DNA of 64,000 nucleotides, taken from Brooklawnia cerclae. Its GTDB lineage: Bacteria; Actinomycetota; Actinomycetes; Propionibacteriales; Propionibacteriaceae. Positions 34,383 through 43,908 of this stretch are shown here, piece by piece. The stretch covers positions 310,001-374,000 of the forward strand of contig NZ_JAAMOZ010000001.1 in NCBI RefSeq assembly GCF_011758645.1, in the 5' to 3' direction. Below the pieces are notes generated by a model. That model worked only from the letters and a program-made list of their open reading frames with translations, did no database searches and had not been told where the DNA came from. Positions within the stretch are counted from its first letter, which is position 1, and each line of letters starts with the position of its first letter. Made by a program: the position numbers and the translations under genes.

Positions 34383-35270
34383 TCAGGCCTCCCGTGAGAT
34401 TCGAATCGAGCGCTGGGACGCGAGGTCGCGCGCCAGCGGGGTCACTTTGGCCGATGCCGGGACGCGCAGTTCCACCCCGGGTTCCAGCTGCCGGATCTCC
34501 TGCTGGCTGATCAGGCCGAGGTCGCAGACCACCACGCCGGCCGGCACCGCGGTCACGGGGCTCGGGCTCCGGGGTGCGGCGGGCGCCGACGTGGGGGAAG
34601 CGGCCACAGGTTCATGCGCGGTGTGCGGATCCCCCTGCGAGAGGGCCCTGGCTGCACTGAGCCCTTCGGCCGAGGTCCCGAGGGCGGCGAGCAAGGGCCC
34701 GCGATCGGCGCGGTCGCGGGCCTCCCAGGCCGCGATGGCGGTGCGGCACAGCGTGCCGGCGTTGCACAGGTGCACGCCGAAGGACGCGAGCGCCGTCAGG
34801 TTGCCGCGCAGGAGGTCGGCGTAGGCCGGTGGCATCTGCGGGAACAGCGCGCGCTTGGCCGCGCCGTCCGGGCAGACCGGGGTGCGCGAGGCCACCACCA
34901 GCCTGTTGTTCATGATGAAGTCGCTGATCAGGTTGCTGGCCAGGCAGTCCGCGACACCGTGGGCGACCTTGGCGGCGATGTTGGAGGTCAGCGTGGGGGC
35001 GATGAGCATCGTGTTGCGCCCGTAGGCGTGGGGGGCGGCTTCGGCCAGGCCGAGCCCCTTGATGGCGTCCTGATCGAGGACGTGGCGTGCGCTGGGTGTC
35101 TGTACGTACTCCAGCGTGACGCCGGTGGACGCCAGCCGGCGCAGGCTGTCGAGAGCGTCCTCGAAGCCGAGCAGGCCGCCGGTGAACACGACGAGCGCCC
35201 GGCGTGGCCGGGGCGCCAGCAGGTCGGCGATCGCTTGGCGGATCAGGGTCTTCAGTTCAGTTTCGGTCAT
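34383..35270 (-). CDS. Microcompartment-associated flavoprotein (PF02441-type)
   Basis: 295 residues. Residues 25-190 show the flavoprotein fold of the PPC decarboxylase/DpaB group: VVFTGGLLGFEDALDSL, LIAPTLTSNIAAKVAHGVAD, and the conserved SNLISDFIMNNRLVVAS. The N-terminal TELKTLIRQAIADLLAP is an amphipathic helix resembling encapsulation peptides, so the protein is probably inside the shell. A C-terminal extension after residue 200 contains a Pro/Ala-rich linker and a small beta domain. It may supply reducing power for cobalamin in the absence of PduS; that is inference. It overlaps eutJ by 14 bp. Confidence 0.7.
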   Translation of the reverse strand: MTETELKTLIRQAIADLLAPRPRRALVVFTGGLLGFEDALDSLRRLASTGVTLEYVQTPSARHVLDQDAIKGLGLAEAAPHAYGRNTMLIAPTLTSNIAAKVAHGVADCLASNLISDFIMNNRLVVASRTPVCPDGAAKRALFPQMPPAYADLLRGNLTALASFGVHLCNAGTLCRTAIAAWEARDRADRGPLLAALGTSAEGLSAARALSQGDPHTAHEPVAASPTSAPAAPRSPSPVTAVPAGVVVCDLGLISQQEIRQLEPGVELRVPASAKVTPLARDLASQRSIRISREA

Positions 35271-36117
35271 TGGCGAACTCCGTCATTGGAATGCCCAGGG
35301 GAGTGACGAAAAGGGGTTCGGCCGGACGCACCACAGGGCGTCCGAGCCGGTCGGCGAAGACCTCCGGTGCGTTGGAGAAGGAACTCGACCCCCCGACCAG
35401 GTAGACGACCGGTACTTCGCGATCGCCCAGCGCGTTGACGGCGATGGTGGCCATGCGCTCGAGCGTCGGCCGGATCGTCCCGATCACCTCGCGTTGCCGG
35501 TCGGGATCCTTCTTCAGGGTCTCGGCCTCGTCGTAGCCGATCCGGTTGGCACCGGCCAGAACGAGCGTCATGTGGTGGCCGCCGGTGGCCTCGTCCACCG
35601 AGAGCACCGTGCGTCCCCCGACGAGCACGGAGACCCCGGTGGTGCCGTGGCCTATGTCGATCACGCAGCCGTCGGTTATGCCCAGGGCTCGGGCGGCTGC
35701 CACCGGCTCGTCGACGACCTCGTCCACATCGAGGCCGACCGCGCCGACGACGTTGCGGAAGACCTGGATGTCGCCCGCGCTGATGCCCGGCGGGATCGAG
35801 ACCGAGGCCGACGTGAAGTGATGTCCCAGGCGCGACTCGACGTCGTCGGTGAGGCTCCGCACCGCGGACGTGGCGCCTGCCCAGTCGACCACCACGCCGT
35901 CCCTCACCACGGTGGAGTGCACCCACCCGCCGGCGACCGGGCGGTTGCCGGCGTCCACCACCGAGACGACGATGTTCGCCGTGCCCAGGTCGACGCCCAG
36001 TCGTGGCTCGCCGCTGGGCTCGTCGACCTCGCCGGTGCGCACGAGGTCCGCGAAGCGGCGGATTCCCGCCTCCGCGGCCGCGGAGCTCCGGATCGTCGGT
36101 GGCATGGTCAGGCTCAC
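35257..36117 (-). CDS. eutJ: EutJ-family Hsp70-like chaperone
   Basis: A 286-residue actin/Hsp70-fold protein. RLGVDLGTANIVVSVVDAG is the phosphate-1 loop, CVIDIGHGTTGVSVLVGG the phosphate-2 loop, and VYLVGGSSSFSNAPEVF the adenosine motif. DEPVAAARALG is a further family signature. EutJ is typical of ethanolamine loci but is also found in some pdu loci. It may help enzyme folding or assembly in the organelle. It overlaps pduL by 4 bp. Confidence 0.9.
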   Translation of the reverse strand: MSLTMPPTIRSSAAAEAGIRRFADLVRTGEVDEPSGEPRLGVDLGTANIVVSVVDAGNRPVAGGWVHSTVVRDGVVVDWAGATSAVRSLTDDVESRLGHHFTSASVSIPPGISAGDIQVFRNVVGAVGLDVDEVVDEPVAAARALGITDGCVIDIGHGTTGVSVLVGGRTVLSVDEATGGHHMTLVLAGANRIGYDEAETLKKDPDRQREVIGTIRPTLERMATIAVNALGDREVPVVYLVGGSSSFSNAPEVFADRLGRPVVRPAEPLFVTPLGIPMTEFANDRN

Positions 36118-36761
36118 TCCTTGATCAGCCTCCCGAAATCTCCTTGCAGGGCACCGATGCCGTTGGCCTCGTCGGTGTCGAGGTGGATCTCGGGGATGAA
36201 GTCGTCCTTCACACGGATGATGAAGTTGTCCAGCCGCCCGCCGCGCAGGCCGCCGAACTCCACCGAGACCGTGTCCTGGTCGGCGAGCCCGAGCTCCCTA
36301 GCGCCGCTGGGCGACATGTGGACGTGCCTGGCCGCGACCAGCGCACCGTGCTCGAGATGAATCCGGCCGAGGGGACCCTCGATGTCGATCGGAGCGGCCT
36401 CGTCGAGGTGCCCGGACTGGAGGACCGGCGCCTTCACCCCGAGGGTGTAGCAGTCGGTGCGGCTCAGTTCCACCTGGCTCTTCGCGCGGCACGGCCCCAT
36501 CACGCGTACCTTTTGGAAGCTCTTCTTGGGGCCGTGCACGGTCACGAACTGTTCGGCGGCGAACTCACCGGGCTGGCGGACCTTGCGGTAGAGGGCCAGC
36601 TCGTCGAGCCCGAAGAGTGTCTTGAGGTCGTCGTGGCTGAGGTGGACGTGCCGATTCGAGACCCCCAGCACGATCTGCGCGGGATCCTGCAGGATCTGCA
36701 GGCGCGCGATGACCTTGCTGGTTATCTCCTCGACGAGCGCGCCCGCGTCCAACTGCGACAC
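36114..36761 (-). CDS. pduL: Phosphate propanoyltransferase
   Basis: A 215-residue PduL-type phosphotransacylase that turns propionyl-CoA into propionyl-phosphate and recycles CoA in the lumen. Two metal-binding His motifs are present, GVSNRHVHLSHDDL and AARHVHMSPSGA, with VKAPVLQSGHLDEAAP between. The N-terminal helix (LVEEITSKVIARLQ) looks like an encapsulation peptide. It lies 1 bp after the PduA/J-type shell gene. Confidence 0.95.
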   Translation of the reverse strand: MSQLDAGALVEEITSKVIARLQILQDPAQIVLGVSNRHVHLSHDDLKTLFGLDELALYRKVRQPGEFAAEQFVTVHGPKKSFQKVRVMGPCRAKSQVELSRTDCYTLGVKAPVLQSGHLDEAAPIDIEGPLGRIHLEHGALVAARHVHMSPSGARELGLADQDTVSVEFGGLRGGRLDNFIIRVKDDFIPEIHLDTDEANGIGALQGDFGRLIKE

Positions 36762-36762
36762 C

Positions 36763-37041
36763 TCAGGCCTGCTTCGGCAGCAGCTGCTCGACGTCGTTGT
36801 GCGGCCTCGGGATCACGTGCTTGCTGACGAGTTCCTCGCCGACATTGGCCGCAGCGGCAGCACCGGCGTCGACAGCGGCCTTGACCGCGCCGACATCGCC
36901 CCGGACCATGACGGTCACCAGACCGGCGCCCACCTTCTGGTAGCCGATCAGCACGACGTTGGCGGCCTTGACCATCGCATCGGCCGCCTCCACGGCCCCG
37001 ATGTAGCCCTTCGTCTCGATGAGACCGAGTGCTTCGCTCAT
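36763..37041 (-). CDS. pduJ: Microcompartment hexameric shell protein (PduA/PduJ type)
   Basis: A 92-residue single BMC-domain protein, [19 protein letters not shown] onward, with the [15 protein letters not shown] end. It is very similar to pduA at 43,630, as expected for the PduA/PduJ pair that forms the facets and the substrate pore. The pore-loop region is not separable by eye between the two. The symbol follows position; the assignments of A and J could be swapped. Confidence 0.9.
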   Translation of the reverse strand: MSEALGLIETKGYIGAVEAADAMVKAANVVLIGYQKVGAGLVTVMVRGDVGAVKAAVDAGAAAAANVGEELVSKHVIPRPHNDVEQLLPKQA

Positions 37042-37070
37042 GGCTGTCTTCCTCTTCTAGTTGTTGCGGA

Positions 37071-37697
37071 TTACTTCTTGGCGGTGTGCGGTGGATTGGT
37101 GTGCCTGCCCCGGCGAGTGGGCTTGGCGGGCTCGGCCGGAGCGGCCGGTTCAGCCACATCGGCGGCGGAGACCGGCTCGGCCGGAGCCGCCTGCTCGATC
37201 AACTCGACCTGGGCGACCGGCTCGGCGGACTCCCCGTCGGCCGGAGTCTGCGCGGCGCTGGTGGCGGCCGCCTCCACCAGCGGTTCCGGGGTGGTCGGCG
37301 GCTGATCGACGGTCGCGGGCTCGGTCGCCGCCTCCGGCTCGGGAGCGGCGGTCCGGGCCGGACGAGGCGCGGGCTTGGACTGCAGCGGGGTGGCCGAGGG
37401 AGAGGCCCCCCGTCCGACGGTCACGTCGGTGTCCACCACGGGGGTGAGTTGGTCGCTGGGGCGGGGGATGACCGAGGTCGCGAAGACCCTGGTCACCTGG
37501 CCTGCGGCGGCCCTCGCGGCGGCGATGGCCGACTGGACCGCGGACACCTGGCCCTCGATCTTGACGCACACCATCCCGAGGCCGTCGGTGGCCTCATAAC
37601 CGATCAGCGTCACGTCGGCGCTCTTGCAGGCCGCGTCAGCAGCCTCCAGTGCTGCTGGAAGGCCGTACACCTCGATGGTGCCGAGGCTCAGATTCAT
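37071..37697 (-). CDS. BMC-domain shell protein with long disordered C-terminal extension (PduK-like)
   Basis: 208 residues. Residues 1-90 are a BMC domain (LGTIEVYGLPAALEAADAACKSAD in parts, ending TSVIPRPSDQL). The remaining ~115 residues are Ala/Pro/Glu-rich with no Cys, ending in basic PTRRGRHTNPPHTAKK. PduK of enterobacteria also has a C-terminal extension, but with an Fe-S motif that is absent here. The tail is predicted to be disordered and could position cargo or the organelle. ATG 37,697 is chosen over an in-frame ATG six bases upstream because AAGGAG is then 6 nt away. Confidence 0.82.
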   Translation of the reverse strand: MNLSLGTIEVYGLPAALEAADAACKSADVTLIGYEATDGLGMVCVKIEGQVSAVQSAIAAARAAAGQVTRVFATSVIPRPSDQLTPVVDTDVTVGRGASPSATPLQSKPAPRPARTAAPEPEAATEPATVDQPPTTPEPLVEAAATSAAQTPADGESAEPVAQVELIEQAAPAEPVSAADVAEPAAPAEPAKPTRRGRHTNPPHTAKK

Positions 37698-37723
37698 CGA
37701 CATCTCCTTCAGTCCGCCCGTCG

Positions 37724-38071
37724 TCAATTCGCCAGGTCGAGCAGGGGCATTCGTTTGACCAGTCGAGCCGCGTTGGCACCCGCGGCCCGATCGGAGTCCG
37801 CGGAGCGGTTCAGCGTGAGGGCGAGGTAGGGCTGTTCGACCGGTAGCTTCTCGGTGGTGATCACCAGGTAGTCGAGGCTGGCCCCGATCCCGACGCCCAG
37901 CCTCGACTGACGGCTCGCATCGTGCGCGAGCGTCAGGGGGCTGAGTTCGGTGTGCCGACTGACCTCGGCGGGCACACCCTCCTCCTCGAGGCCGTGGAGC
38001 ACCTCGGCGATCTGCGCGTCCGACACGGCGTCGTGCACCCGGACGCAGACGGTCGGTCGTTGTTCACTCAT
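37724..38071 (-). CDS. pduH: Diol dehydratase reactivase, small subunit
   Basis: A 115-residue protein of the PduH/DdrB family, which swaps damaged cobalamin out of the dehydratase together with PduG. The VHDAVSDAQIAEVLHGLEEEGVP start and SRLGVGIGASLDYLVITTEKLP segment match, in parts, the family. It overlaps pduG by 8 bp. Confidence 0.92.
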   Translation of the reverse strand: MSEQRPTVCVRVHDAVSDAQIAEVLHGLEEEGVPAEVSRHTELSPLTLAHDASRQSRLGVGIGASLDYLVITTEKLPVEQPYLALTLNRSADSDRAAGANAARLVKRMPLLDLAN

Positions 38072-39881
38072 GGCTGTTCCCCCATGCCAGGACGAGGCCG
38101 GTCGCCACGGCGTTGCGGGGACCCTCCGAACCTCGGATGTTCGCGCGCCCGGCCACCACCCGGTACTCGGCGAGCGCCTTGGTGACCAGCTGCGGGATCT
38201 CGAAGTCGAGTGCCGACCCGCCGACCAGCACGACGTGGGCGATGTCGCGCACGTTGCTGGTGGGACTCACCGCGGCCAGGGCACGGATCGCGTTCGTGAC
38301 GAAGACGCGCTCCTTGGCATGGATCCGTACCTGCCGGATCACCTCCAGCGGTTGCCGCAGCGGCAGGGGAATCATGCCGTCGGGGTGGAGCACGACGGTG
38401 CGGGCGAAGACGTGGGGCGGCAGGGGTGTGTCGAAGAACTCCACGGTGCCGTCCTCGTGGCGGATGTTGAACAAGGTCTCGACGCGGGCCAGCGGGTAAC
38501 GCTTGATGTTCTCGGCGTCCTCCTCGCTTTCGAGGCCCAACTCGGACTTGATCAGCAGAGTGACCATGTTCCCGGCTCCCGCCAGGTGGATCGAGTGCGC
38601 GACGCCGTCGGAGCGCAGGACCGACGCGTCCGTGGAGCCGGCCCCCATGTCGAGGATCGCGATGGGCACCGAGGTGCCCGGTGTGGTGAGCGCGCCGCGC
38701 ACGGCCATGTCGGCCTCCACCCCACCGACCTCGACCGGGATGCCGAACTGGGCGGCCATGTCGTCGGCGATGCGTTTCATCTGCAGGTGGTCGGCCCTGA
38801 CCATCGCCGCGATCCCTACCGCGGCTTCCAGCGAGAACTCGCCTGCCAGACCACCGGTGACCTGCTGAGGCACCTGGGTGTCGACGGCGAGCAGGTCGGT
38901 GACCTCGATCCCGGCCGGGTCGCGGTCGGTGAGCCGGCCCATGACCACGCGCACCTTCTCGAGCATCCCGCCGATGTTGGTGCCGGGTTCGCCCTGGATG
39001 TTGCGGATCGTCCCGACCGATCCGGCCACACGCATGATCTCGTCGGCGCCGCGGTCGACATCGATCTCCGCGGTGCGTTCGCCGATGAACTGCAGGCTGC
39101 CTGCGGGGATGCGCCGCTCGGTGACATCGCCCTTCGGGGTCTTGATGACCACCGCGGAGCGGTTGCCGACCAGCGCGCGGGCCATCGGCACCACCGAGGC
39201 GGTCTCGTCGGGGCTGAGACCGAACAGCGTGGCGATGCCGTAGGGATTGGACAAGGTGTCGACGATGCGGCCGACGCCGGCCACCTCGATGGCGGCGAGC
39301 ATACCGATCGGCACCTTGTCGATCAGGGCCACCTCGTCGACGATCGGTATCTTGTGCTTCAGACGGTTGTGGACGAGCACCCCGTCGTCGCGCTGCAGGA
39401 TCGCGCCGGTGATCCGGAGGCGATCGTCCGAGGCGTTGATGCGCGCCGCGACGTCCTCGAAGCCGTGCGATCGGTCGGCCACCACGATGTGGGGCTCACC
39501 CGGCCGCGCGGCGTCCAGGTCGTCGATCAGGATCGTGGTGCCCACCCCGATCCCGAGGCCGCCCGGGGTGCCGGGGTTGTGGCCGATCATGGTCGACTCG
39601 GTGATGATGGTCTCCGAGATCGTCTCCATGGCCACGTCCCCGATGACCGGAGCGGCCTCGTTGATCCGGATGAGGTCGAGATCGGCCACAGCGCGCCCGG
39701 CGGAGTCCAGGGCCACAGTCAGCGCCTGGAAGATCCCCTGGGTGTTCTGCGGGGTGCCCTTGATGCCGGTCGTGGGCACGATGGACGACGCCAGGAACAC
39801 CGGAGTGGTGCCCGCGGAGAACTCCGCGAGCGCCACTTCGGTGGTGGCGTTACCGATGTCGATACCAGCTATCAAGGTCAT
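38064..39881 (-). CDS. pduG: Diol dehydratase reactivase, large subunit
   Basis: A 605-residue ATPase subunit of the reactivating factor, normal in length. AGIDIGNATTEVALAEF is the actin-fold phosphate-1 motif, and the middle region carries ILDMGAGSTDASVL as phosphate-2. GNMVTLLIKSELGL and VVLVGGSALDFEIPQLVT are conserved. It releases inactivated cobalamin from PduCDE so that PduO-made adenosylcobalamin can bind. Confidence 0.96.
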   Translation of the reverse strand: MTLIAGIDIGNATTEVALAEFSAGTTPVFLASSIVPTTGIKGTPQNTQGIFQALTVALDSAGRAVADLDLIRINEAAPVIGDVAMETISETIITESTMIGHNPGTPGGLGIGVGTTILIDDLDAARPGEPHIVVADRSHGFEDVAARINASDDRLRITGAILQRDDGVLVHNRLKHKIPIVDEVALIDKVPIGMLAAIEVAGVGRIVDTLSNPYGIATLFGLSPDETASVVPMARALVGNRSAVVIKTPKGDVTERRIPAGSLQFIGERTAEIDVDRGADEIMRVAGSVGTIRNIQGEPGTNIGGMLEKVRVVMGRLTDRDPAGIEVTDLLAVDTQVPQQVTGGLAGEFSLEAAVGIAAMVRADHLQMKRIADDMAAQFGIPVEVGGVEADMAVRGALTTPGTSVPIAILDMGAGSTDASVLRSDGVAHSIHLAGAGNMVTLLIKSELGLESEEDAENIKRYPLARVETLFNIRHEDGTVEFFDTPLPPHVFARTVVLHPDGMIPLPLRQPLEVIRQVRIHAKERVFVTNAIRALAAVSPTSNVRDIAHVVLVGGSALDFEIPQLVTKALAEYRVVAGRANIRGSEGPRNAVATGLVLAWGNSHE

Positions 39882-39906
39882 GGTGCTTGTTCTCCGGAAG
39901 AGCTGA

Positions 39907-40440
39907 TCACTCGCTCTTCAGGCGTCCCCGCTTCTCGTAGACGTCAGCCGCCTCGCGGATGAACGCGGCGTTGACAGTGCAGCCGTAGTCCGACTCCAGC
40001 TTGTCGGCGATCTTGTACAGCTCCGCCTTGGTGGAGCGGTACGGACGCAGGGAGTTGTAGACGTCCAGCAACTCGTCGTCGGGTACCTTGATCAACTCGG
40101 CGGCACGGCGCATGTTGCGTCCCAGCGACTCGCGTCCCACCGAGTCGGCCACTTCGGCCTGCAGCTTCAGCGTCTCCGGCGCGATCCGGAAGTCGGCCGC
40201 CGTCAACTCGCCGCTCTTCAGCTTGTCGAAGGAGAAGTCGGAGAGTTTCTTGCCGGACGCCGACGAGATCCGGTCGGGGATCTTCTCGGACAGCGGGTAG
40301 CTGGAAGCGTCCACGGTGCCGCCAGCCGGTGTGCTGTTCGAGTTCGTTGTGTTGCCGCTGGTGGTGGGGGTCGCCTGGTTGGTACCAAGCTTGGCCATCA
40401 CTTCGGCCATGACATGGCGGATCAGTTCCTCTGATTCCAT
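39907..40440 (-). CDS. pduE: Propanediol dehydratase, small subunit
   Basis: 177 residues. The core DYPLSEK-like SSYPLSEKIPDRISSASGKK and LTAADFRIAPETLKLQAEVA match PduE. The N-terminal ESEELIRHVMAEVMAKLG helix, followed by a Thr/Asn/Ser linker, resembles an encapsulation peptide. It is separated by 10 bp from pduD and 25 bp from pduG. Confidence 0.95.
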   Translation of the reverse strand: MESEELIRHVMAEVMAKLGTNQATPTTSGNTTNSNSTPAGGTVDASSYPLSEKIPDRISSASGKKLSDFSFDKLKSGELTAADFRIAPETLKLQAEVADSVGRESLGRNMRRAAELIKVPDDELLDVYNSLRPYRSTKAELYKIADKLESDYGCTVNAAFIREAADVYEKRGRLKSE

Positions 40441-40450
40441 GATCGACCTC

Positions 40451-41119
40451 CTATCGGTACTCGACCCGCAGGGCCTGGATGGGCTTCTTGGGATCGGTCA
40501 ACTGGACCTCTTTGATGTGCATCAGCGCGGCGATCGCCTGGTACGTGGGCCGGGCCATCTGGTCGTTGCGCACCGGAACGGGCTCGGGCGATTCTCCCTT
40601 GGCGTACTTGGCGGCATTGCGGCCGATCGCACGGAAGGTCTCCAGATCGATCAACGGAGCCTGGGGGAACAGTTCGAGGTTCGACAGCGGCGGAAGGTCA
40701 GCCTGGTGGATGACCGTGGTGCCGCGCGACTGGATACCGATCCCGATTCCCGAGCCGGAGTACTCGGCGGCGTCGTGGGCGATGAAACCGACGTCGGCGG
40801 TGCGGAAGGCGCGGATGAACCGGTAGCTCAGTCCCTCTTCCTCGATGCCGGCGCAGATCTCGCGAAGCACGTCGGCATGCGGGATACCGGTGATCGTCTT
40901 GGTCATCTTGCCGCCGAAGGCGGGAGCCAACGCGATGACGACCTCACGGGGAGTGGTGCCCTTCTTGGCCGGGCCCTCCTCGGTGATCACCAGTTCGGAA
41001 CCCTGCTGCGGCACCGGGGCGGTGGCCACAGCGGTGGCCGTCGCGGACGGGGCCGCCGAACTGCCGACGAACTCCTCGATGACCTCTTCAATGATGCGGC
41101 GGAGTGTGTTCTCGTCCAT
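40451..41119 (-). CDS. pduD: Propanediol dehydratase, medium subunit
   Basis: 222 residues. PduD carries the best studied encapsulation peptide of the dehydratase; here [19 protein letters not shown] fills that role before an Ala/Thr/Val linker. The cobalamin-side core is recognised by [19 protein letters not shown] and [19 protein letters not shown] 41,119 is preferred over two upstream in-frame starts because GAGGTG is then 6 nt away. Confidence 0.95.
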   Translation of the reverse strand: MDENTLRRIIEEVIEEFVGSSAAPSATATAVATAPVPQQGSELVITEEGPAKKGTTPREVVIALAPAFGGKMTKTITGIPHADVLREICAGIEEEGLSYRFIRAFRTADVGFIAHDAAEYSGSGIGIGIQSRGTTVIHQADLPPLSNLELFPQAPLIDLETFRAIGRNAAKYAKGESPEPVPVRNDQMARPTYQAIAALMHIKEVQLTDPKKPIQALRVEYR

Positions 41120-41129
41120 TGTCATCACC

Positions 41130-42791
41130 TCAGATGCTCTCAGGGCTGATCGCTTGGCGGATGGTCTTCAACTTGGTCCACCGCTCCTCGCTGATCTGGT
41201 AGCCGGTCTTCGGCCCCTGGTAGTCGTTGGGGTAGTTGACCGAGCTCATCACGTGGAAGTTCTCGTCGAAGATGGCCGCGGTGTGCAGGTAGTCACCGGC
41301 GACGCGCTGGCGCAGCAGGTTGTACACCGAGTGCGCGACATCGTCGAATCCCGCACGGCTGAGGGCCTTGACGACATCGACCCCGGTCAGGCCGCGCTTC
41401 ATGAGTTCGTCGGTGGCCTTGAGGTCCTCCACGACGTTGCGCTTGGGCATGTCCTCCGAACCGCGCGCGTAGGTGGCGGCCTCGACCTCGGCATCGGTGA
41501 CCTCGGGGAACCCGAGTTCACGGAAGATCGCCTGGATCGCCTTGGCCGCCTTGTTCCTGACGCGCACGACATCGTCCTCGAGCACCGGCACCAGGCCGCC
41601 GTCGACCTTGAGGTCGCGCTGGATGATCAGCCAGTCGTCGTAGTCGTCGGCGTCCCAGTTGGAACCGGCGAACATGTTGTCGTAGTTCGGTGTGGACGAG
41701 TACCCGGAGCAGATGAAGTCCGTGCCGGGCACGAACTGCATCAGCGTGCGGGCGACGCGGCGCAGGTCGGAGTGGGTGAACGTCTGGTCGTTGGACGATG
41801 CGCACTCGAGGTCGAGGCTCACCGCGATCAGGTTCTCGGCCAGGATCGCGCGGATCCCACCGGGAACGGCCGCCGGAACCCCGACGCAGGAGACCGAGCC
41901 GTTCTGGATGCCCTGCGAGCCGGCGCCCTTGGCGACGTACAAGCAGCGAGCCTCCAGGTAGAGCATCGACTTGCCCTCGGCGAAGCCCATCTGGACCTCG
42001 GATCCGGTGCCCGAGGTGAACCGCATCTTCAGGCCACGGGACGCGTAGCAGGAAGCCAGGAAGGCCTTCGACCACGGCGTGTCGTCGCCGTCCATGAACA
42101 CCTGCTCGGTGCCGTAGACCGACACCGTCTCGGCGTACGCGGTGAAGCCGCGCATGCCGAGCGCGAGTTCGGTCGCCTCTTCGACCGAACACTGGGTGAG
42201 GATGCCGGGGCGCCCCACCTGCGAGCCGACCAGGATGGAGATGGCGTTGAACGGCGCGTACCGGACGATGCCGACGGTGGTCTCTTCCTCGGCGAAGCCT
42301 CGCAGGGAGCCTTCGGCCGCGTCCGCCGCGATCTGCACCGGGTTGTCGCGCACGTTGGTGACGTGCGCCTGGTTGGCCGGGAACAGACGAGAGCGCATCT
42401 TGGTGACGGCCATCATCATCTCCAGCACGGTCATGCTGTTGACGACCTCGGTGATCTTCGCCGGCGTCATGGCCGTGGTGAGCTTGACCACCTCGGACCG
42501 TGGCACCCGGAAGTCGACCATCTTCTGGGCCAGCTCGACCGAGTCGGTCGCGTTGACCTGTTCGGCGCCGTCCAGGCGAATGCCGTAGTCGGCGATGAAG
42601 GTGTCGAGCATGTCGAAGTCGGCACGCTTCTTGCCGTCCAGTTCGACGATCTTGCCGTTCTCGATCTTGATCGACGGCTTGGGATCGCTCGGTGCGTCGA
42701 CCGCGATCAGTCCGACCTCAGGCCATTCCGTGACATACCCGTCCTGATTGACCGGGCGGGCGTCGAGTGCTTCGAAACGCTTGCTTCTCAC
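41130..42791 (-). CDS. pduC: Propanediol dehydratase, large subunit
   Basis: The 553-residue catalytic subunit of the adenosylcobalamin-dependent diol dehydratase, converting 1,2-propanediol to propionaldehyde (or glycerol to 3-hydroxypropionaldehyde). The N-terminus [16 protein letters not shown] and the catalytic barrel segments [21 protein letters not shown] (in parts) and [17 protein letters not shown] are canonical. GTG 42,791 follows a CGGGG ribosome site. Whether diol or glycerol is preferred cannot be told; the surrounding organelle genes favour propanediol. Confidence 0.96.
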   Translation of the reverse strand: MRSKRFEALDARPVNQDGYVTEWPEVGLIAVDAPSDPKPSIKIENGKIVELDGKKRADFDMLDTFIADYGIRLDGAEQVNATDSVELAQKMVDFRVPRSEVVKLTTAMTPAKITEVVNSMTVLEMMMAVTKMRSRLFPANQAHVTNVRDNPVQIAADAAEGSLRGFAEEETTVGIVRYAPFNAISILVGSQVGRPGILTQCSVEEATELALGMRGFTAYAETVSVYGTEQVFMDGDDTPWSKAFLASCYASRGLKMRFTSGTGSEVQMGFAEGKSMLYLEARCLYVAKGAGSQGIQNGSVSCVGVPAAVPGGIRAILAENLIAVSLDLECASSNDQTFTHSDLRRVARTLMQFVPGTDFICSGYSSTPNYDNMFAGSNWDADDYDDWLIIQRDLKVDGGLVPVLEDDVVRVRNKAAKAIQAIFRELGFPEVTDAEVEAATYARGSEDMPKRNVVEDLKATDELMKRGLTGVDVVKALSRAGFDDVAHSVYNLLRQRVAGDYLHTAAIFDENFHVMSSVNYPNDYQGPKTGYQISEERWTKLKTIRQAISPESI

Positions 42792-42805
42792 GAAAATGCC
42801 CCGAT

Positions 42806-43615
42806 TCAGATGTACGGAGTGGTGGTCGAGGTCGGGGTGGCCCCCATGGCCCCGAGCAGTTTCAGGCCGACCTCACGGGCGGCCACGATGGCCTGCCGGA
42901 CGGCACCGGAATCGCCGGTGAAGGTGGAGATCACCTCGTTGGAGTAGCTCGTGCCGTGGGCCGGGCTGGAGTAGCCGATGACGTCGATGGTCGACGCCTT
43001 CACGGCCGTATCGGCCAGGACGACGCCGATCGCGGCAGGGGCGCCGACGGTGATGCCGAAGGCCTTGCCGATCGGGGCGCCGAACGCCTTGTTGAGCGCG
43101 TGGCTGGCGCGGGCGGTGTACTGGAACTCCAGGTGTCCGGCCTCGTTCCCGTAGACGTCGCCCATCGTCCGCTCGACCTCGCCGAGGGTGACCTCGACGG
43201 CCCGGCGGGCGTCCGAGACGTCCTCGGCACCGAAGATGATCAGCGAGCCGTGGCCGGCGCCGCCCTTGGTGTCACGGGCGAGCTCGATCGAGAGGATCTC
43301 GGTGTTGGTCGCCTTGACACCTTCGTCGGCGGCGAAGATCTGCGGGCCCGCGCCGGTGCGGTCGCCGATGATGCCGATCGACTTGTACTTGGGATCGAAC
43401 TTCATCAGTTCGTGGATCTGGGGATCGACGTTCGCGATCACCAGTCCGATGGTGTCACCCAGTGCCGTGGTGCCGACGAACTCGGTCGCCGCGGGCGCGG
43501 CGCCGGAGAGGACCCTCGCAGGGGCGGGGGCCGGCGGGGCCGCGGGCGCGGGAGCGCCGTCGACCTTCTTCATGACGGCCGCCAGAATCTGGTTGACCAG
43601 TTCTTCATTTGCCAT
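42806..43615 (-). CDS. pduB: Microcompartment trimeric shell protein (tandem BMC domains)
   Basis: 269 residues. Two BMC domains in tandem (about 45-150 and 155-265) form a trimer with a gated pore. The family sequence EFVGTTALGDTIGLVIANVD and DRTGAGPQIFAADEGVKAT are conserved. An N-terminal helix (EELVNQILAAVMKKVDG) before an Ala/Pro linker is the segment that links shell and cargo in enteric PduB. It lies 14 bp after pduA. Confidence 0.95.
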   Translation of the reverse strand: MANEELVNQILAAVMKKVDGAPAPAAPPAPAPARVLSGAAPAATEFVGTTALGDTIGLVIANVDPQIHELMKFDPKYKSIGIIGDRTGAGPQIFAADEGVKATNTEILSIELARDTKGGAGHGSLIIFGAEDVSDARRAVEVTLGEVERTMGDVYGNEAGHLEFQYTARASHALNKAFGAPIGKAFGITVGAPAAIGVVLADTAVKASTIDVIGYSSPAHGTSYSNEVISTFTGDSGAVRQAIVAAREVGLKLLGAMGATPTSTTTPYI

Positions 43616-43629
43616 GTGGATTCACTGCC

Positions 43630-43908
43630 TCACTTCTCGGCCGACGGGAGAATCTTCTCGACGTCGGTGTGGGGACGCGGGATCACGTGAACCGAGACCA
43701 GTTCGCCGACGCGTTGTGCGGCTACGGCTCCGGCATCGGTGGCGGCCTTGACCGCGCCGACGTCGCCGCGGACCAGGACGGTCACCAAGCCGGATCCGAC
43801 ACGCTGGCTACCGATGAGGACGACGTTCGCCGCCTTGACCATTGCATCAGCGGCTTCAACGGCGGGGACGAAACCCTTCGTCTCCACCATTCCGAGGGCT
43901 TCTTGCAT
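43630..43908 (-). CDS. pduA: Microcompartment hexameric shell protein
   Basis: A 92-residue BMC-H protein beginning [19 protein letters not shown] and ending [16 protein letters not shown]. It is the first gene of the main pdu operon and is nearly the twin of the protein at 36,763. ATG 43,908 follows GGAGGAG at good spacing; a longer open frame upstream is intergenic. Confidence 0.93.
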   Translation of the reverse strand: MQEALGMVETKGFVPAVEAADAMVKAANVVLIGSQRVGSGLVTVLVRGDVGAVKAATDAGAVAAQRVGELVSVHVIPRPHTDVEKILPSAEK

